Below, piece after piece: positions 50,992 to 59,490 of a stretch of 64,000 nt of DNA (position 1 is its first letter; each line of letters opens with the position of its first letter). Origin of the DNA: Paenibacillus_AM sp052180255 (GTDB lineage Bacteria; Bacillota; Bacilli; Paenibacillales; NBRC-103111); assembly GCF_052180255.1 (NCBI RefSeq), contig NZ_CP197466.1, positions 1,426,001 to 1,490,000 of the forward strand, written 5' to 3'. The notes beneath the pieces were generated by a model. That model made no database searches. It worked only from the letters and a program-made list of their open reading frames with translations, and had not been told where the DNA came from. Both the position numbers and the translations under genes were made by a program.

Positions 50992-51972
50992 TCATACTCG
51001 CTTCCTTAGCTTGATATAGCAAAATGGCAGTGCCATTAGCGAGCAGCTCACATTAAATATCGTCTGTGCTCTCGCAATTTGCACAGCCGGTTCTGCTGAA
51101 AATGTTGCCGCTGCCTGCGCTAATTCTGCAACAAATGGGAAAAATAATAGTGCGCCAAGTAAGTTAAGCCCAATATGCGTCCATGCTACAAAAGTACTGG
51201 CACGAGTTCCGCCAATTGAAGCCATCCAAGCTGTGACACAAGTGCCGATATTCGCGCCGAGCGTCACGGCAATCCCGAGTTCGGGGGATAAACTATGTGC
51301 CGCTGCTAGGCTCATCGCAATCGCAATAACAGCCGCGGAGGAATGGACGAGTGCTGTCACACAAGCACCCGCAAGTAGTGCCCAGCCAAGAGACTCTGAA
51401 GCATGTTCAATGAACCAAGTAAATAGGCCATGGGCTTGTAGAGCAGGACCGATACTTTGCATGATCTGAATACCAAGCAGGACAAGTGCAAAACCGGCTA
51501 ATGCACCAGATCCGCAGCGAACCGGGAGCATCCATTTCATCATGCCAGTTGAAGTTGTTTCAGTTTCTTTCCTATCACTCTTATGAGCATGCATCAGCCA
51601 TGTAGCAAGCCAGATGCTCGCAGAACCGATAAGCAAAGGTAGTCCAACCTTACCGAGACTTGCGCCTATTAACTCAGTGGTCAGACAGGCTCCAATATTG
51701 GTTCCAAGAATGATGCCTACTGTTTGGGCAAAGCGTAGAATACCTGCATTAACTAGACCAATGACGATGACAGTAATAGCCGATGAACTTTGAAGCAAAG
51801 CGGTTAGGACAGTGCCTGCTAACAAGCCGCGAAGTGGAGTGCGAGTCAAAGTGGCTAACCAGCGTTCAAGTGAAGGTCCTGCCCAATTGTGCAGTGCCCA
51901 CTCCATTGACTTCATTCCGAATAAAAACATCGCCATACCAGCAAGCAGCGGTACAATGATTGAATTAAACAT
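50992..51972 (-). CDS. Na/Pi cotransporter family protein
   Basis: Membrane protein of 326 residues of the Na+/Pi-cotransporter (NptA/YjbB-like) family with an inverted repeat: L-L-Q-S-S-S-A-I-T-V near residue 63 and L-V-H-S-S-A-A-V near 212, the paired Q-S-S-type motifs of substrate binding. About eight membrane segments. The C-terminal PhoU-like domain found in longer relatives is absent. The ATG at 51972 has GGAGGAACC upstream on the reverse strand; a start five codons earlier lacks a site. Likely phosphate transport, direction unknown. Confidence 0.88.
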   Translation of the reverse strand: MFNSIIVPLLAGMAMFLFGMKSMEWALHNWAGPSLERWLATLTRTPLRGLLAGTVLTALLQSSSAITVIVIGLVNAGILRFAQTVGIILGTNIGACLTTELIGASLGKVGLPLLIGSASIWLATWLMHAHKSDRKETETTSTGMMKWMLPVRCGSGALAGFALVLLGIQIMQSIGPALQAHGLFTWFIEHASESLGWALLAGACVTALVHSSAAVIAIAMSLAAAHSLSPELGIAVTLGANIGTCVTAWMASIGGTRASTFVAWTHIGLNLLGALLFFPFVAELAQAAATFSAEPAVQIARAQTIFNVSCSLMALPFCYIKLRKRV

Positions 51973-52092
51973 GGTTGGTTCCTCCAAGTACTACGGTCTT
52001 GTCCTATCAATATATGAGACAACTTGGCAGAGCATAACCAAACCTAATCATGAAAAAATAGGTTTATGAATTGAAAAAGGGGAGGCTGTTTG

Positions 52093-53460
52093 ATGACAGC
52101 AGTATATCTACATAAAAAAAGAAAACCGCGTATTGAAGGCGCACACCCATGGGTGTTTGCTTCAGAAATCGAGCGTGTAGAAGGGGAGCCAGTTCCAGGT
52201 TCCATCGTAACCGTTCGTAATCATGTAGGCATGTTCCTAGCAGCGGGTTATTATAATCCCAAGTCACAAATTACGGTTCGTATTATGTCGTATGAAGAAC
52301 TTGAAGACACGAGTGTAGAGTTCTTTGCAGAGCGTTTCCGTCGATGCCAAGATCATCGTGCGCGTTTTGTACCAGGCGCAGATGCTTGTCGTCTTGTATA
52401 CGGGGAAGCCGATTTCTTGCCGGGCTTAATCGTGGATCGATTTGGCGACATTCTGGTTGTGCAAATCCTAACACTTGGCATGGATACAAGGCGTGAACAA
52501 ATTGTCCAAGCACTCGTTGAAGTGTTTCAACCAAAAGGCATTTACGAACGCAGTGATGTCAGCATTCGCAGCTTAGAAGGTCTTGAAGAAGTAAAAGGAT
52601 TACTTTATGGTGAATGCCCGAGGCATGTCCAAGTTACAGAGAACGGCCTCATCATTGAAGTTGATATTGTAGAAGGTCAGAAAACAGGCTATTTCTTTGA
52701 TCAACGTGAAAATCGTGCAGCAATTGCTCCTTTAATGATCGGCTGGGGCAAGCGCAGTGGTATTGAAGTCCAAGAAGTAGAACAAGACGGCGAAATTAAA
52801 CCATTACCTGTTAACGCGAATGGTAAAGTTGTTACGTTCCCATTCTGGGATGGCGCTAATGTATTGGAATGCTTCTCACATACAGGTTCATTTACACTGA
52901 ACGCTTGTCAGACAGGTGCTAAGAAAGTAACTTGTTTGGATATTTCTGAACATGCAATTGAGAGTGCACGTCGCAACGTCGCATTGAACGGATTTGAAGA
53001 TCGTGTGGAGTTTGTCGTAGCCGATGCATTTGATTATCTGCGTGAACATTCCAAGGGACTTGATCAACGTAAGCAATGGGCACAAGCAAGTGAAGGCAAG
53101 ATCGACACATCTAAGCCTCTTGCTAAAGGTGGACGCACTTGGGATGTCGTGATTCTTGATCCACCTGCCTTTGCCAAAACAAAAGGCGCTGTAGAAGGAG
53201 CTTGCAGAGGTTATAAAGACATTAACCTTCATGGTATGAAATTGGTGAACGAAGGTGGCTACCTCGTAACAGCTAGCTGCTCCTACCACATGAAACCGGA
53301 ATTGTTCCTTGAGACGATTCATGCTGCTGCAGCGGATGCGCGTAAAATTTTACGTTTAGTAGAATTCCGTGCTGCAGGTAAGGATCACCCACGAATTCTG
53401 GGAGTAGATGAGGGGAATTATTTGAAGTTCGCTATTTTTGAAGTGCGCAGCAGAGGATAA
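52093..53460 (+). CDS. Class I SAM-dependent rRNA methyltransferase, RlmI-like
   Basis: Probable 23S rRNA cytosine-5 methyltransferase of the RlmI/RlmK type. 455 residues: an N-terminal PUA domain (H-P-W-V-F-A-S-E-I near 21), V-D-R-F-G-D, a Tyr/Phe-rich Q-K-T-G-Y-F-F-D-Q-R-E-N-R motif near 197, motif I N-V-L-E-C-F-S-H-T-G-S-F and motif IV L-D-P-P-A-F-A-K. It is about 55 residues longer than typical RlmI because of two insertions, near residues 220-250 and 318-345. AGGGGAGG precedes the ATG at 52093. The target base is inferred, not known. Confidence 0.9.
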   Translation: MTAVYLHKKRKPRIEGAHPWVFASEIERVEGEPVPGSIVTVRNHVGMFLAAGYYNPKSQITVRIMSYEELEDTSVEFFAERFRRCQDHRARFVPGADACRLVYGEADFLPGLIVDRFGDILVVQILTLGMDTRREQIVQALVEVFQPKGIYERSDVSIRSLEGLEEVKGLLYGECPRHVQVTENGLIIEVDIVEGQKTGYFFDQRENRAAIAPLMIGWGKRSGIEVQEVEQDGEIKPLPVNANGKVVTFPFWDGANVLECFSHTGSFTLNACQTGAKKVTCLDISEHAIESARRNVALNGFEDRVEFVVADAFDYLREHSKGLDQRKQWAQASEGKIDTSKPLAKGGRTWDVVILDPPAFAKTKGAVEGACRGYKDINLHGMKLVNEGGYLVTASCSYHMKPELFLETIHAAAADARKILRLVEFRAAGKDHPRILGVDEGNYLKFAIFEVRSRG

Positions 53461-53488
53461 TTATTTTTCATATGTGTTTTGGAAAGGA

Positions 53489-53523
53489 GAGCAGACCGTG
53501 GTGTTACGGTTTGCTCTTTTTTT
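53489..53523 (+). terminator. Terminator after the RlmI-like gene
   Basis: GAGCAGACCGT (53489-53499) pairs with ACGGTTTGCTC (53506-53516), one wobble, followed by nine T. Confidence 0.93.
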
Positions 53524-53564
53524 ATCATTATATTGTGAATGTACTGAAATTTTTGTAAAATACT

Positions 53565-53775
53565 TATAATGTAATGGCGAGGGAGTTGGTAACAATGGCA
53601 ATTCGCGATTGTCGGATTGGCACAGTCTCATGCAGAGCCTGATTTAGAGGCGATACTTTGCATGGGCGTAACATTTTTAACTATAAATCGCCTGAATGAA
53701 ATGTAATCGTTTCTAATAATGGGCTTTGCACCTTATTTTCATCATTCATCACAACAAATAAGGGGCTGGGCTAAG
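53565..53775 (+). promoter_or_regulatory. Leader region of the FusB-like gene
   Basis: A perfect TATAAT lies at 53565-53570 without a clear -35. The following 200 nt contain a short open frame (53595-53642) and a 7-bp hairpin, AGGCGAT (53648-53654) with ATCGCCT (53687-53693). The gene itself starts at 53776. This is the only long non-coding stretch in this part of the window and looks like a regulatory leader. Confidence 0.45.
53595..53642 (+). CDS. Possible 15-residue leader peptide
   Basis: An ATG preceded by GAGGGAG (53579-53585, 9 nt upstream) opens a 15-codon frame, M-A-I-R-D-C-R-I-G-T-V-S-C-R-A, ending in TGA. It lies between a TATAAT and the FusB-like gene. Translation-dependent attenuation, as I recall described for staphylococcal fusB, would fit, but nothing in the peptide proves it. 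Confidence 0.35.
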   Translation: MAIRDCRIGTVSCRA

Positions 53776-54429
53776 ATGTGTGAACCATTTATTAGAAACC
53801 ATGAATATAATTTTATTAAGAAACAAGCAGGTACACTGCTGCAAACCATAAGAACAGTTGCCGATCTCAAAATTGTGCAATCCGTAAGGGGCGATTCCGT
53901 TTCCAAAATCGTGGAACTGTTTCCAAGTGGAACTGATGGCCAGAAACAAATGCTGGAATCGATTTCTGGACTTGAAAGAGCGGATGATTTTCAAAGGTAT
54001 CTGAATACGTTAGAAGCGTATTTAGTAGATTTCCCCCAAATAACACCCAAACAGATTCAGAAGCTTTTTCCTAAGAACAAAAAGTTAAGAATGCCTGATT
54101 TAGGAGCCATAGACAATCGATTTGTCACTTATCTTGGCTGGAACGATATCGCAACCAATAAGTTGTTCATGGTGTATCATTTAAATGGACATTTCATCGG
54201 TGTAGAGGGCAGGTTTACTCCGACCCACAAGAAAAGCTATTGCTTTTTGTGTAATCGTTATGAAGAGCTTGCTTTATTTACGGCGGTATCTAAAAAAAGA
54301 CCCGCACATGCTTCCTCTGATTACTATAAGGCGGTAGGAAATTACATGTGTATGGATAGTCAGGAATGTAATAAGAACATTCGAGATACTTCAGCTTTGG
54401 AGAAGTTTATTGGTTCTGTATTAGGTTGA
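53776..54429 (+). CDS. FusB/FusC-family EF-G-binding protein
   Basis: Probable elongation factor G-binding protein that frees EF-G stalled on the ribosome; relatives give fusidic acid resistance. 217 residues: an N-terminal helical domain (F-I-R-N-H-E-Y-N-F-I near 5-14) and a C-terminal treble-clef zinc domain. Its cysteines are Cys156 and Cys159 (Y-C-F-L-C-N), then Cys192 and Cys198 (M-C-M-D-S-Q-E-C), spaced as in FusB. The ATG at 53776 matches the family start; AAGGGG lies 11 nt upstream. A longer frame from 53719 would extend into the leader. Chromosomal relatives need not confer resistance. Confidence 0.87.
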   Translation: MCEPFIRNHEYNFIKKQAGTLLQTIRTVADLKIVQSVRGDSVSKIVELFPSGTDGQKQMLESISGLERADDFQRYLNTLEAYLVDFPQITPKQIQKLFPKNKKLRMPDLGAIDNRFVTYLGWNDIATNKLFMVYHLNGHFIGVEGRFTPTHKKSYCFLCNRYEELALFTAVSKKRPAHASSDYYKAVGNYMCMDSQECNKNIRDTSALEKFIGSVLG

Positions 54430-54449
54430 AATAGCAAGTGAGAATAGAA

Positions 54450-54491
54450 GACTGGAACTCCAAGTATTTTAAGGGGTTCCAGTCTTTTTTT
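54450..54491 (+). terminator. Terminator after the FusB-like gene
   Basis: A 12-bp stem, 54450-54461 (GACTGGAACTCC) with 54473-54484 (GGGGTTCCAGTC), one weak pair, followed by a T run. Confidence 0.93.
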
Positions 54492-54540
54492 ATTATGACT
54501 TTGCCGTTTGTAACGGATTACTATTATTTTAATTTTTCTT

Positions 54541-54566
54541 GCAACTTTTTACATCGCCCAAACGTA
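54541..54566 (+). promoter_or_regulatory. Putative ECF-sigma promoter of the S-layer-homology gene
   Basis: GCAACTTTTT at 54541-54550, 12 nt, then CGTA at 54563-54566. The 10-mer and the 12-nt gap equal those of the sigma factor promoter at 21471. The gene starts 51 bp downstream, so it is a candidate target of that sigma factor. Confidence 0.6.
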
Positions 54567-54616
54567 GAATAGATATGGAACATTTTTCCTAATAATCGAA
54601 CTAGGGAGTGAATGGC

Positions 54617-56977
54617 TTGAAAGAAATGAAACGAACGCTTCGTACGCTAAGCAAAGCGATGTTTACGACTGTGATTGGAGTTAGTTTATTAGCTCCAAGT
54701 GCCGCGCTTGCTGCGGAACATACAAGTGGTAGTCAAACTGTAACAGCGGTTTCACCTAATGCAAGTGCTGATTCTAAAACTGCAAATTCAAAACCAAAGT
54801 ACACCGAAGATAAAGCAAAAATTTCTAAAGAACAAGCTGTTTCTTTAACAAGAAAATTGTTCCCTAAATTAAAGGATGCTGAGGCTCAGAGTGTGCAATT
54901 TGGTATAAATAACCAGTATCCACGTCCAGATATGAATGTATGGACCATCGATTGGCAGCTCAAAACAACCAATAATGGCAGCCACGGTTTTAACAGTACA
55001 ATTGCTGCTGATACGGGAGATTTGTTAAGTATGTACGTGCCATACATGGAAGAAGATCGCAATCAAACCTATTATCCTCCTAAGGTTACGAAAGATCAGG
55101 CACGAGAAATAGCGAAATCGTTTATCGTACAGGCATCACCCTCTTTAAGTGCGAAAGATTTGGTTGAAGGTGAATCTCCATTTTACGCATATGATACGGC
55201 CCTATTTGGTCCGGTCAATTACTCATTTCAGTATGATGTTCTAGTGAATGGTGTCGCTGTAAAGAATGGTGGAATTAATGTAAATATTGATGGTGACGGT
55301 AATGTGATGCGTTTCTTCAGGCAAGCACTTGTAAGTGAGTATCCATCATCTACACCTAAGGTAACACTCGAACAAGCAACGAAGTATGCCAAAGAGCATC
55401 AATCTGCTGAGCTTCAATATATTCTTGATCGAAGAACGTCTGGCGTACCTACATCGTATCTAGGATATGTTCCAGTAATGACTCCAATTGACGCGCAAAC
55501 GGGGCATTTTGTAGAGAATGGAATGGGATATGAGATCCTTTCTAGAAATTACAAAAATGTACCTGCAACGGAGCATACATATACAGGAAAGTCCGATAAG
55601 GCTGATCTAACTGCAGAACAGGCTGCTAAACTTGTAGAGGATGCATTCGGAATTCCGAAAGAGAAGAAATTACTTCGTCAATCTTTTCAAGCTGATTGGG
55701 GAAATATTAACGGCAAGTTGTGGCAATTGAATTGGGGTGATGAAGAGCAAGGACGCGGATTTGGATTTGATAACCAGATTAATGCAGCGGTTCAAGCCCA
55801 AATGGGGTATGTAAGTAATTATTTTAATAACCAATATTCACCTAATAATCTAGGTTCGAAACAGGGGTCAACACTGCCTGCAATTTCGAGAGAGGAAGCG
55901 GAGAAACGGGTCATTATTCTTCTAAATCAAGTGTATCCGAACGCAAGTAAGGAATTGAAGCAAGTTGTAATTCCTGAAACAACAAGTAAAAATACACCAA
56001 CAAATTATCAATTTAACTTTCAGCGCTTTTATAAGGGTATTCCGATCAGTGGAGATACCGTGAATGTTAACATGGATCTTCAGGGGAACATCAGCAATTA
56101 CTTTGTCACAAGGAATGAGTTAAATGAAAAGTATTTAGATAACTTAAAGCCAAAAATTACAATGGAACAAGCACTGGAAAAAATATGGAAGAATACAAAG
56201 TTGGAACTTCAATTTTTACCATCTGGTGGATATTACGAAGGTAATCCTCAAGAATCAGCAGCGATGAATTTGGCCTACAGTCAATCATTGAAAGAGAATC
56301 CGAATACAACGATTATTGATGCAGTAGAAGGTACTTGGAAAAAGCAATGGTATGGAATGCCTGATGCAAGTAGATCATCGGTCAAACCAGTTGATGTTAC
56401 AGGGCATTGGGCTCAAAAAGAATTGGAGACCTTAGTTCAATATAAAGTTCTTAGTACGGATGATGCAGGGAAAGTTAACCCGAATCAAGTGATTACCAGT
56501 GGCGATTGGTGGACGATGATGATGAAGGCGATCTCACCGCAATATTTGAACTACGGTGGATCGAATGAAGTTAAGCAGCCTTTTGCTGATGTCGACGAGA
56601 AGAGCCCTTATTATGACGCTGTCCGTTTTGGCGTTCAATTCAAATGGCTCAAAGCAGATGCTTCAAAAAAATTAGAAGCAGATCAAGAACTGACACGTGA
56701 AGCATTTGCTACTAATCTGATTAAAGTTGCGAAATATAGCAAGTTAACCACGGAGTTAGCTACAAAGATACCAAGCTTACCTTATTCTGATGCGAGTCAG
56801 ATTGCGAATAAAGGGGACGTCTGGTTAGCTGTTCAACTTGGTTTGTTAAAGACAAAAGATGGCAAGTTCAATCCGAAAGATAAAGTAACCAAAGCTGATG
56901 CTGCGGTAGCGATAATGAATTTGGTTTATTTGCAAGGGAAGTTGGATCAGAGTGTCTCGTCAAATTACCCTTTTTAA
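54617..56977 (+). CDS. S-layer homology protein with YcdB/PepSY-like domains
   Basis: Exported cell-surface protein of 786 residues. A signal peptide (about 1-32, A-A-L-A) is followed by repeated YcdB/PepSY-like modules: K-I-S-K-E-Q-A-V-S-L-T near 60, K-V-T-K-D-Q-A-R-E-I-A near 160, and similar units later with V-N-V-N-I-D/N-M-D strands. Three S-layer homology domains close the protein (about 595-786), starting D-V-T-G-H-W-A-Q-K-E-L, which would anchor it to cell-wall polymers. The TTG at 54617 has AGGGAGTGA 5 nt upstream. An ECF-type promoter stands before it. Function unknown; PepSY-like modules often act as protease inhibitors. Confidence 0.9.
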   Translation: MKEMKRTLRTLSKAMFTTVIGVSLLAPSAALAAEHTSGSQTVTAVSPNASADSKTANSKPKYTEDKAKISKEQAVSLTRKLFPKLKDAEAQSVQFGINNQYPRPDMNVWTIDWQLKTTNNGSHGFNSTIAADTGDLLSMYVPYMEEDRNQTYYPPKVTKDQAREIAKSFIVQASPSLSAKDLVEGESPFYAYDTALFGPVNYSFQYDVLVNGVAVKNGGINVNIDGDGNVMRFFRQALVSEYPSSTPKVTLEQATKYAKEHQSAELQYILDRRTSGVPTSYLGYVPVMTPIDAQTGHFVENGMGYEILSRNYKNVPATEHTYTGKSDKADLTAEQAAKLVEDAFGIPKEKKLLRQSFQADWGNINGKLWQLNWGDEEQGRGFGFDNQINAAVQAQMGYVSNYFNNQYSPNNLGSKQGSTLPAISREEAEKRVIILLNQVYPNASKELKQVVIPETTSKNTPTNYQFNFQRFYKGIPISGDTVNVNMDLQGNISNYFVTRNELNEKYLDNLKPKITMEQALEKIWKNTKLELQFLPSGGYYEGNPQESAAMNLAYSQSLKENPNTTIIDAVEGTWKKQWYGMPDASRSSVKPVDVTGHWAQKELETLVQYKVLSTDDAGKVNPNQVITSGDWWTMMMKAISPQYLNYGGSNEVKQPFADVDEKSPYYDAVRFGVQFKWLKADASKKLEADQELTREAFATNLIKVAKYSKLTTELATKIPSLPYSDASQIANKGDVWLAVQLGLLKTKDGKFNPKDKVTKADAAVAIMNLVYLQGKLDQSVSSNYPF

Positions 56978-56986
56978 GTTAAAGTC

Positions 56987-57011
56987 ACCGTCTCTTTTGA
57001 GGCGGTTTTTT
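56987..57011 (+). terminator. Terminator after the S-layer-homology gene
   Basis: ACCGTCTC (56987-56994) pairs with GAGGCGGT (56999-57006), one wobble and a 4-base loop, then six T. Confidence 0.85.
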
Positions 57012-57098
57012 CTTGCATATAAAGATTTGCTGGAAGGAAAAGAACGTCTCTCTTTTGAATATATTGCAATAGGGATTGAAACATGGGAGGGACTCTAG

Positions 57099-58145
57099 AT
57101 GGCAATGGAAGTGAACATGAACTCGCATCCGTACTCTGAGCAGGATTATGAACATTCGGAGCTATTACCCTCATATCGGGTGGATTTACGAAATGCAAGG
57201 AACGTACGATTGGATCGGTTTTTCAAAGCTAATCAAGTGCATGATTGGTCGCAGATCAATTGGAAGATGATTGGTAAGCCCTATGAAGTGAAGAATATGT
57301 CTGAGGAGCGTCTTAGATGGGAACGAGAGCATAGTCAGAGTATGCCGGTCAAGACGTCTTGGGAAACATTCAATCGTTCCTTTCATGAATGGTTTGAGAA
57401 GGATGTTCCAAGTGAATTGGCGGAAGCAAGACAATCGTTCGTGCGGCATATGGGGCGGTTTCAAATGAAGGAAGTAAAGCGTGCTTTGAATCATGTCATT
57501 TCGCTAAGTTTATGGAATTATGCGCATCGCATCAAGGATGGGATATGGGATCCGCGTGGCAAGCGAGCATTGTTCGAAGGACTTGATGTGCACAAACCTC
57601 GAATTTTATTCTTAGGAGCCGCCGAAGGATATGAAGCGATGCAGCTGCATGCCATGTATCCTGGGGGGGAAGTTGTACTCGTCGATTATGATACGTATTG
57701 CAAGACACATCGGTTTGCTGATTTTCCAAATACGTATCCGTTTCTTGGTGCGAATCCAGCGACGGGAAGCTCTAGAGTATGGTACAAAGATCAGATGAAC
57801 ATCCACTATATTGTAGATGATATTCGTAATCTTTCTTTTGGAAACGAGTTCGATATCGTGCTGAGTGTTGGATTACTGGAACATTTTCCGGATGAGCACA
57901 AGGCTGAAGTGATGGAATGGCACCGAAAATTTTTAAAACCTGGTGGGTATGTAGTTATGACGACGCCGCGCAATCAGATGAGTTCTCGACTATTTTACAA
58001 AATCATGGAAGATGTCATGAACCACACGTACCGCGAACTCATGGATATCAAACAAATGGGTTTATATGTGTACGAGAATGGCTTTGACATATTACGTCAT
58101 GGATTCATTAAAGTGCATAATGGGATCGTAGCGAAACCTCATTAA
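57099..58145 (+). CDS. Class I SAM-dependent methyltransferase, type 11
   Basis: Methyltransferase of 348 residues. The N-terminal 150 residues are helical, charged and unlike a known domain. The Rossmann core has motif I I-L-F-L-G-A-A-E-G-Y-E near 169, V-V-L-V-D-Y-D near 191, a motif with V-L-S-V-G-L-L-E-H-F near 255, and the L-K-P-G-G-Y-V-V-M-T-T-P segment. GGGAGGGA is 7 nt before the ATG. It stands alone between two terminators, so neighbours give no clue to substrate. Small-molecule or lipid methylation is possible. Confidence 0.82.
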   Translation: MAMEVNMNSHPYSEQDYEHSELLPSYRVDLRNARNVRLDRFFKANQVHDWSQINWKMIGKPYEVKNMSEERLRWEREHSQSMPVKTSWETFNRSFHEWFEKDVPSELAEARQSFVRHMGRFQMKEVKRALNHVISLSLWNYAHRIKDGIWDPRGKRALFEGLDVHKPRILFLGAAEGYEAMQLHAMYPGGEVVLVDYDTYCKTHRFADFPNTYPFLGANPATGSSRVWYKDQMNIHYIVDDIRNLSFGNEFDIVLSVGLLEHFPDEHKAEVMEWHRKFLKPGGYVVMTTPRNQMSSRLFYKIMEDVMNHTYRELMDIKQMGLYVYENGFDILRHGFIKVHNGIVAKPH

Positions 58146-58166
58146 TCGCATATGGCTAATATTTTA

Positions 58167-58199
58167 TTGCCCAAGGAATCGATCTTTGGGCAACTTTTA
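58167..58199 (+). terminator. Terminator-like hairpin after the methyltransferase gene
   Basis: TTGCCCAA (58167-58174) pairs with TTGGGCAA (58186-58193), 11-base loop, followed by CTTTTAT. A perfect TATAAT at 58203-58208 just downstream may belong to the next gene, but no good -35 is seen. Confidence 0.7.
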
Positions 58200-58273
58200 T
58201 GATATAATAAGAACAAATGTTCCATTGCGTGCATTTTGTACATACATAGAGTCAGTCATAAGGGAGAATTGCG

Positions 58274-59179
58274 ATGTTTATGAAAAAATTAATCATGTTC
58301 GTTATCACATGCTTGCTCGCGTTCAGCGTAGCGGGTTGTTCCAATCAAGTAATCGAACCAAAATCCACACAATCGGATATGCATTCAAGTGCCAAAAAGC
58401 TAAAAGCCGAGGCTGCCGGGAAATTAGGCGTATTTTATTTGGATGTGGGTCAGGGCAGTTCGCAGCTGCTAATTTCCCCCTCAGGCAAAACGATGCTAAT
58501 TGACACAGGGGATGTAGATAAGGAACAACTCATGCTGAATTACATGAAAGAGTATGACATAAAGAAGATTGATGTACTCGTACTGTCTCATGCGCACGCG
58601 GATCATATTGGAACAGCTAGTGCAATCATTGATCAATTGGATATCGGCAAAATATATATGCCTAAAGCAGGCAATACAACAAAAACTTACGAAAATGTGT
58701 TGAAATCGATCAAGAATAAAGGGCTGAAAGTATCAACAGCCAAAGCAGGAATTACACTTGATTGGGACGAAAAGGTGAAGGTACAAATGCTAGCTCCAGT
58801 TCAACCCTCATATGAGGATATGAACGATACAAGTGCGGTCGTTAAAGTGACTTATGGCGCTACGAGCTTCCTCTTTACAGGTGATGCTGAAAAACAGAGT
58901 GAAACGGATATGCTGGAATCTAAAGCAGATTTATCTGCAACGGTACTTACTGTAGGGCATCATGGTTCAAGTACCTCGACATCAGCTGCATTTTTAAAAG
59001 AAGTAAATCCAAAAGTCGCAGTTATTCAAGTGGGTGCAGGTAACTCCTACAACCATCCGACAGAAGCTGTACTCAAACGGTTAGATAAAAAAGGAGTTAA
59101 AGTGTATCGCAATGATCAAAATGGAACAGTGAGTGCTGTTTCCGATGGGAAAGATGTCAAATGGGCGACAGAAAGGTAG
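58274..59179 (+). CDS. ComEC/Rec2-type metallo-beta-lactamase-fold lipoprotein
   Basis: Exported lipoprotein of 301 residues with a metallo-beta-lactamase domain like the C-terminal part of ComEC. The signal ends with lipobox S-V-A-G-C (Cys22). The domain starts L-D-V-G-Q-G-S-S near 58; metal ligands are H-A-H-A-D-H at 106-111, then T-G-D-A and G-H-H-G-S-S. It is probably a surface-attached hydrolase, perhaps a nuclease, but the substrate is not known. GGGAGAA stands before the ATG. A DUF3006 protein is encoded 7 bp downstream, a common pairing. Confidence 0.9.
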   Translation: MFMKKLIMFVITCLLAFSVAGCSNQVIEPKSTQSDMHSSAKKLKAEAAGKLGVFYLDVGQGSSQLLISPSGKTMLIDTGDVDKEQLMLNYMKEYDIKKIDVLVLSHAHADHIGTASAIIDQLDIGKIYMPKAGNTTKTYENVLKSIKNKGLKVSTAKAGITLDWDEKVKVQMLAPVQPSYEDMNDTSAVVKVTYGATSFLFTGDAEKQSETDMLESKADLSATVLTVGHHGSSTSTSAAFLKEVNPKVAVIQVGAGNSYNHPTEAVLKRLDKKGVKVYRNDQNGTVSAVSDGKDVKWATER

Positions 59180-59186
59180 TGTGTTC

Positions 59187-59399
59187 ATGAGAGGGATCGT
59201 GGATCGTATCGAAGAGAATTACTTTGTCATTGAAATTGATGGGGTTAACCATGATATACCGCGTTTGCAAGTTTCCGATCATGTGAAAGAAGGGGATACG
59301 GTAGAACTTGAAGACGGGATTTGGGTGACGAATCGCAAACTGACAGAGGAACGCGCTCAATCTATTCATAAGCTGATGAAAGACGTCTGGGAAGATTAA
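59187..59399 (+). CDS. DUF3006 domain-containing protein
   Basis: Small acidic protein of 70 residues filled by a DUF3006 domain: R-G-I-V-D-R-I-E-E-N-Y-F-V-I-E, then V-K-E-G-D-T-V-E-L. Function unknown. DUF3006 genes frequently follow MBL-fold ComEC-like hydrolase genes, as here, suggesting a joint role. The ATG at 59187 with GAAAGG upstream is preferred over a longer frame that overlaps the lipoprotein gene. Confidence 0.88.
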   Translation: MRGIVDRIEENYFVIEIDGVNHDIPRLQVSDHVKEGDTVELEDGIWVTNRKLTEERAQSIHKLMKDVWED

Positions 59400-59435
59400 C
59401 TAGCTAGAGCAAGCTCATACGCGCATAAACAAATA

Positions 59436-59463
59436 AAGGCAATCCCTAGGTGGATTGCTTTTC
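59436..59463 (+). terminator. Terminator after the DUF3006 gene
   Basis: GCAATCC (59439-59445) pairs with GGATTGC (59452-59458), loop CTAGGT, with A residues before and TTTT after, so it may also serve the convergent small gene. Confidence 0.85.
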
Positions 59464-59490
59464 TTCATTTGCATATAGATGATTTTCTTA

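Noticed and set aside
58191..58199. CAACTTTTA as a third ECF promoter
   Set aside because: No CGT occurs 17 nt after AAC, and the bases belong to the right arm and tail of a terminator hairpin.
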